In this document: one piece after another, positions 5,737-6,497 of the stretch | How the letters are laid out: the number at the start of each line of letters is the position of its first letter | How positions within the stretch are numbered: the stretch's first letter is position 1 | Origin: an uncultured bacterium | GTDB taxonomy: Bacteria; Patescibacteriota; Minisyncoccia; Phycocordibacterales; UBA9973 | Length of the DNA: 6,497 bases | Direction: 5' to 3' | Assembly (NCBI GenBank): GCA_903895055.1 | Contig: CAITSL010000014.1 | Coordinates: 1-6,497, forward strand | Translations under genes and position numbers: made by a program | The notes under the pieces: model-generated | The model's database searches: none | What the model saw: only the letters and a program-made list of their open reading frames with translations | What the model was told of the DNA's origin: nothing

Positions 5737-5826
5737 CGAGAAAGAATCACTCGAGCCATAAGCATAGCACGTTGTCAACTTTATAGCTAACTGTAATCAT
5801 CTTACAAGATATGCGTCATAACAAGT

Positions 5827-6408
5827 ATGAAAAAAAATAAAAAAGAAATTGAGGAAGTTATTGAGAAAAAAGAAATCAAATTAGTGGAAAAATTGTGGGA
5901 AAAAAGTTGGACTTATATTAAAACAGTAGTTGACGTAGTGCGCGAGCCGGTTTTGATTCTGGACAAAGATCTTCGGGTGATGACCGCCAACGAATCTTTC
6001 TTTCGAACTTTTCAAGTAGAAAAAAAAGATACTGAGCATAAACACGTGTATGAACTCGGAGATGGTCAATGGAATATTCCTGCTTTAAAAAAACTACTTG
6101 AAGACATTTTGCCCAAAAATACCTTTTTCAAAGGCTTTGAAGTGGTGCATGAGTTTCCTTTTATCGGACGCAAAATAATGATCCTAAATGCCCGGCAAAT
6201 TCATTTCAAAGAAGATACTACTCTTGAGACGTTTCCTCCTATCATCCTGCTGGCTATGGAAGACGTTACTGAAATAATGCTCGTGGCTGAAACACTGGCC
6301 AATCATGCCAACAATGTAGAAACCAAGTTAACAACCGAAACAGAAAAACTGGGGCTTCATATTAAAAAATTAGAAAAAGAGATCAATGAACTCAAAAAAA
6401 AGAAATAA
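5827..6408 (+). CDS. Stand-alone PAS-domain protein with coiled-coil ends
   Basis: This 193-residue protein has no signal peptide or membrane segment and should be cytoplasmic. A Lys/Glu-rich helical N-terminus (1-30) leads into one PAS domain (about 32-150). The domain carries VREPVLILDKDLRVMTANESFFRTF, GDGQWNIPALKKLLEDILP (starting at residue 78), the strand GRKIMILNARQI and the closing AMEDVTE (143-149). This pattern matches the PAS domains found ahead of histidine kinases and in CheR/CheB-type chemotaxis fusions. Here the protein ends after a charged coiled coil (150-193). No HisKA, ATPase, methyltransferase, GGDEF or DNA-binding domain follows. It may sense a ligand or redox state and signal through dimerisation or a partner; the ligand is unknown. 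The ATG at 5827 lacks a Shine-Dalgarno site. It is divergent from the broken sigma gene and overlaps the next gene by 23 bases. Confidence 0.85.
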   Translation: MKKNKKEIEEVIEKKEIKLVEKLWEKSWTYIKTVVDVVREPVLILDKDLRVMTANESFFRTFQVEKKDTEHKHVYELGDGQWNIPALKKLLEDILPKNTFFKGFEVVHEFPFIGRKIMILNARQIHFKEDTTLETFPPIILLAMEDVTEIMLVAETLANHANNVETKLTTETEKLGLHIKKLEKEINELKKKK

Positions 6409-6497
6409 AAATATAATATTGCTCGTTGCCATTTTAGCTTTCTTTTGTTCTCCAAGCGTGTTTGCTTCCAATATAAATAATTCGAGCCAAGATAGTA
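6386..6497 (+). CDS. Start of a gene for an exported protein with signal peptide (partial)
   Basis: An ATG at 6386, inside the last codons of the PAS gene and in another frame, opens a frame that runs to the right edge (37 codons so far). The translation is a textbook Sec signal peptide. It has a basic start MNSKKRNKN, a hydrophobic core IILLVAILAFFC, then SPSVFA with a V-x-A cleavage motif before SN, followed by a polar Ser/Asn-rich stretch. The Cys is not in a proper lipobox, so a lipoprotein is less likely. A weak purine-rich AAAGAGA precedes the ATG. The 23-base overlap with the PAS gene suggests translational coupling. The mature protein lies outside the window, so no function can be given. 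Confidence 0.75.
   Translation, partial: MNSKKRNKNIILLVAILAFFCSPSVFASNINNSSQDS

Noticed and set aside
5811..5840. ATG at 5811 as an earlier start before the PAS gene
   Set aside because: That frame meets a stop after a few codons and is not in frame with the PAS domain; the ATG at 5827 opens the conserved frame.

Overview
The window holds most of the F1 part of an F-type ATP synthase operon, followed by a 16S rRNA methyltransferase gene, a broken ECF sigma-factor gene on the opposite strand, a PAS-domain gene and the start of a gene for an exported protein. Several traits suggest a Candidate Phyla Radiation (Patescibacteria, Parcubacteria-like) bacterium. The proteins are compact (an 84-residue epsilon subunit, a 247-residue RsmI). 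Almost no gene has a Shine-Dalgarno site. One gene appears to be leaderless. The short ECF sigma factor and PAS protein resemble types I associate with that group. This assignment is inference from sequence style, not from a marker phylogeny.

Positions 1-125 carry the last 40 codons of a gene in the slot normally held by the delta subunit. Then come atpA (139-1626), atpG (1630-2556), atpD (2615-3994) and atpC (4077-4331), in the usual alpha, gamma, beta, epsilon order. The catalytic and nucleotide-binding motifs of alpha and beta are intact. The epsilon subunit is only the N-terminal beta-sandwich and lacks the C-terminal helical hairpin. The atpG-atpD and atpD-atpC gaps are very AT-rich and carry short repeats.

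rsmI (4352-5095) follows atpC after 20 bases. A good extended -10 element lies in that gap, placed so that transcription would begin at or next to its ATG. Its protein carries a GC-rich in-frame insert of about 20 residues at a normally conserved loop, and a second smaller insert. On the minus strand, 5088-5600 encodes a complete ECF-type sigma factor (regions 2 and 4) interrupted by a single in-frame TAA. Its 3' end overlaps the 3' end of rsmI.

The 226-base divergent region 5601-5826 holds candidate -10 elements and several dyads. It separates the sigma gene from a stand-alone PAS protein with coiled-coil ends (5827-6408). A further gene starts inside the PAS gene's 3' end (6386 onward), opens with a clear signal peptide and runs off the window. 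No tRNA, rRNA, CRISPR array or insertion sequence was seen.
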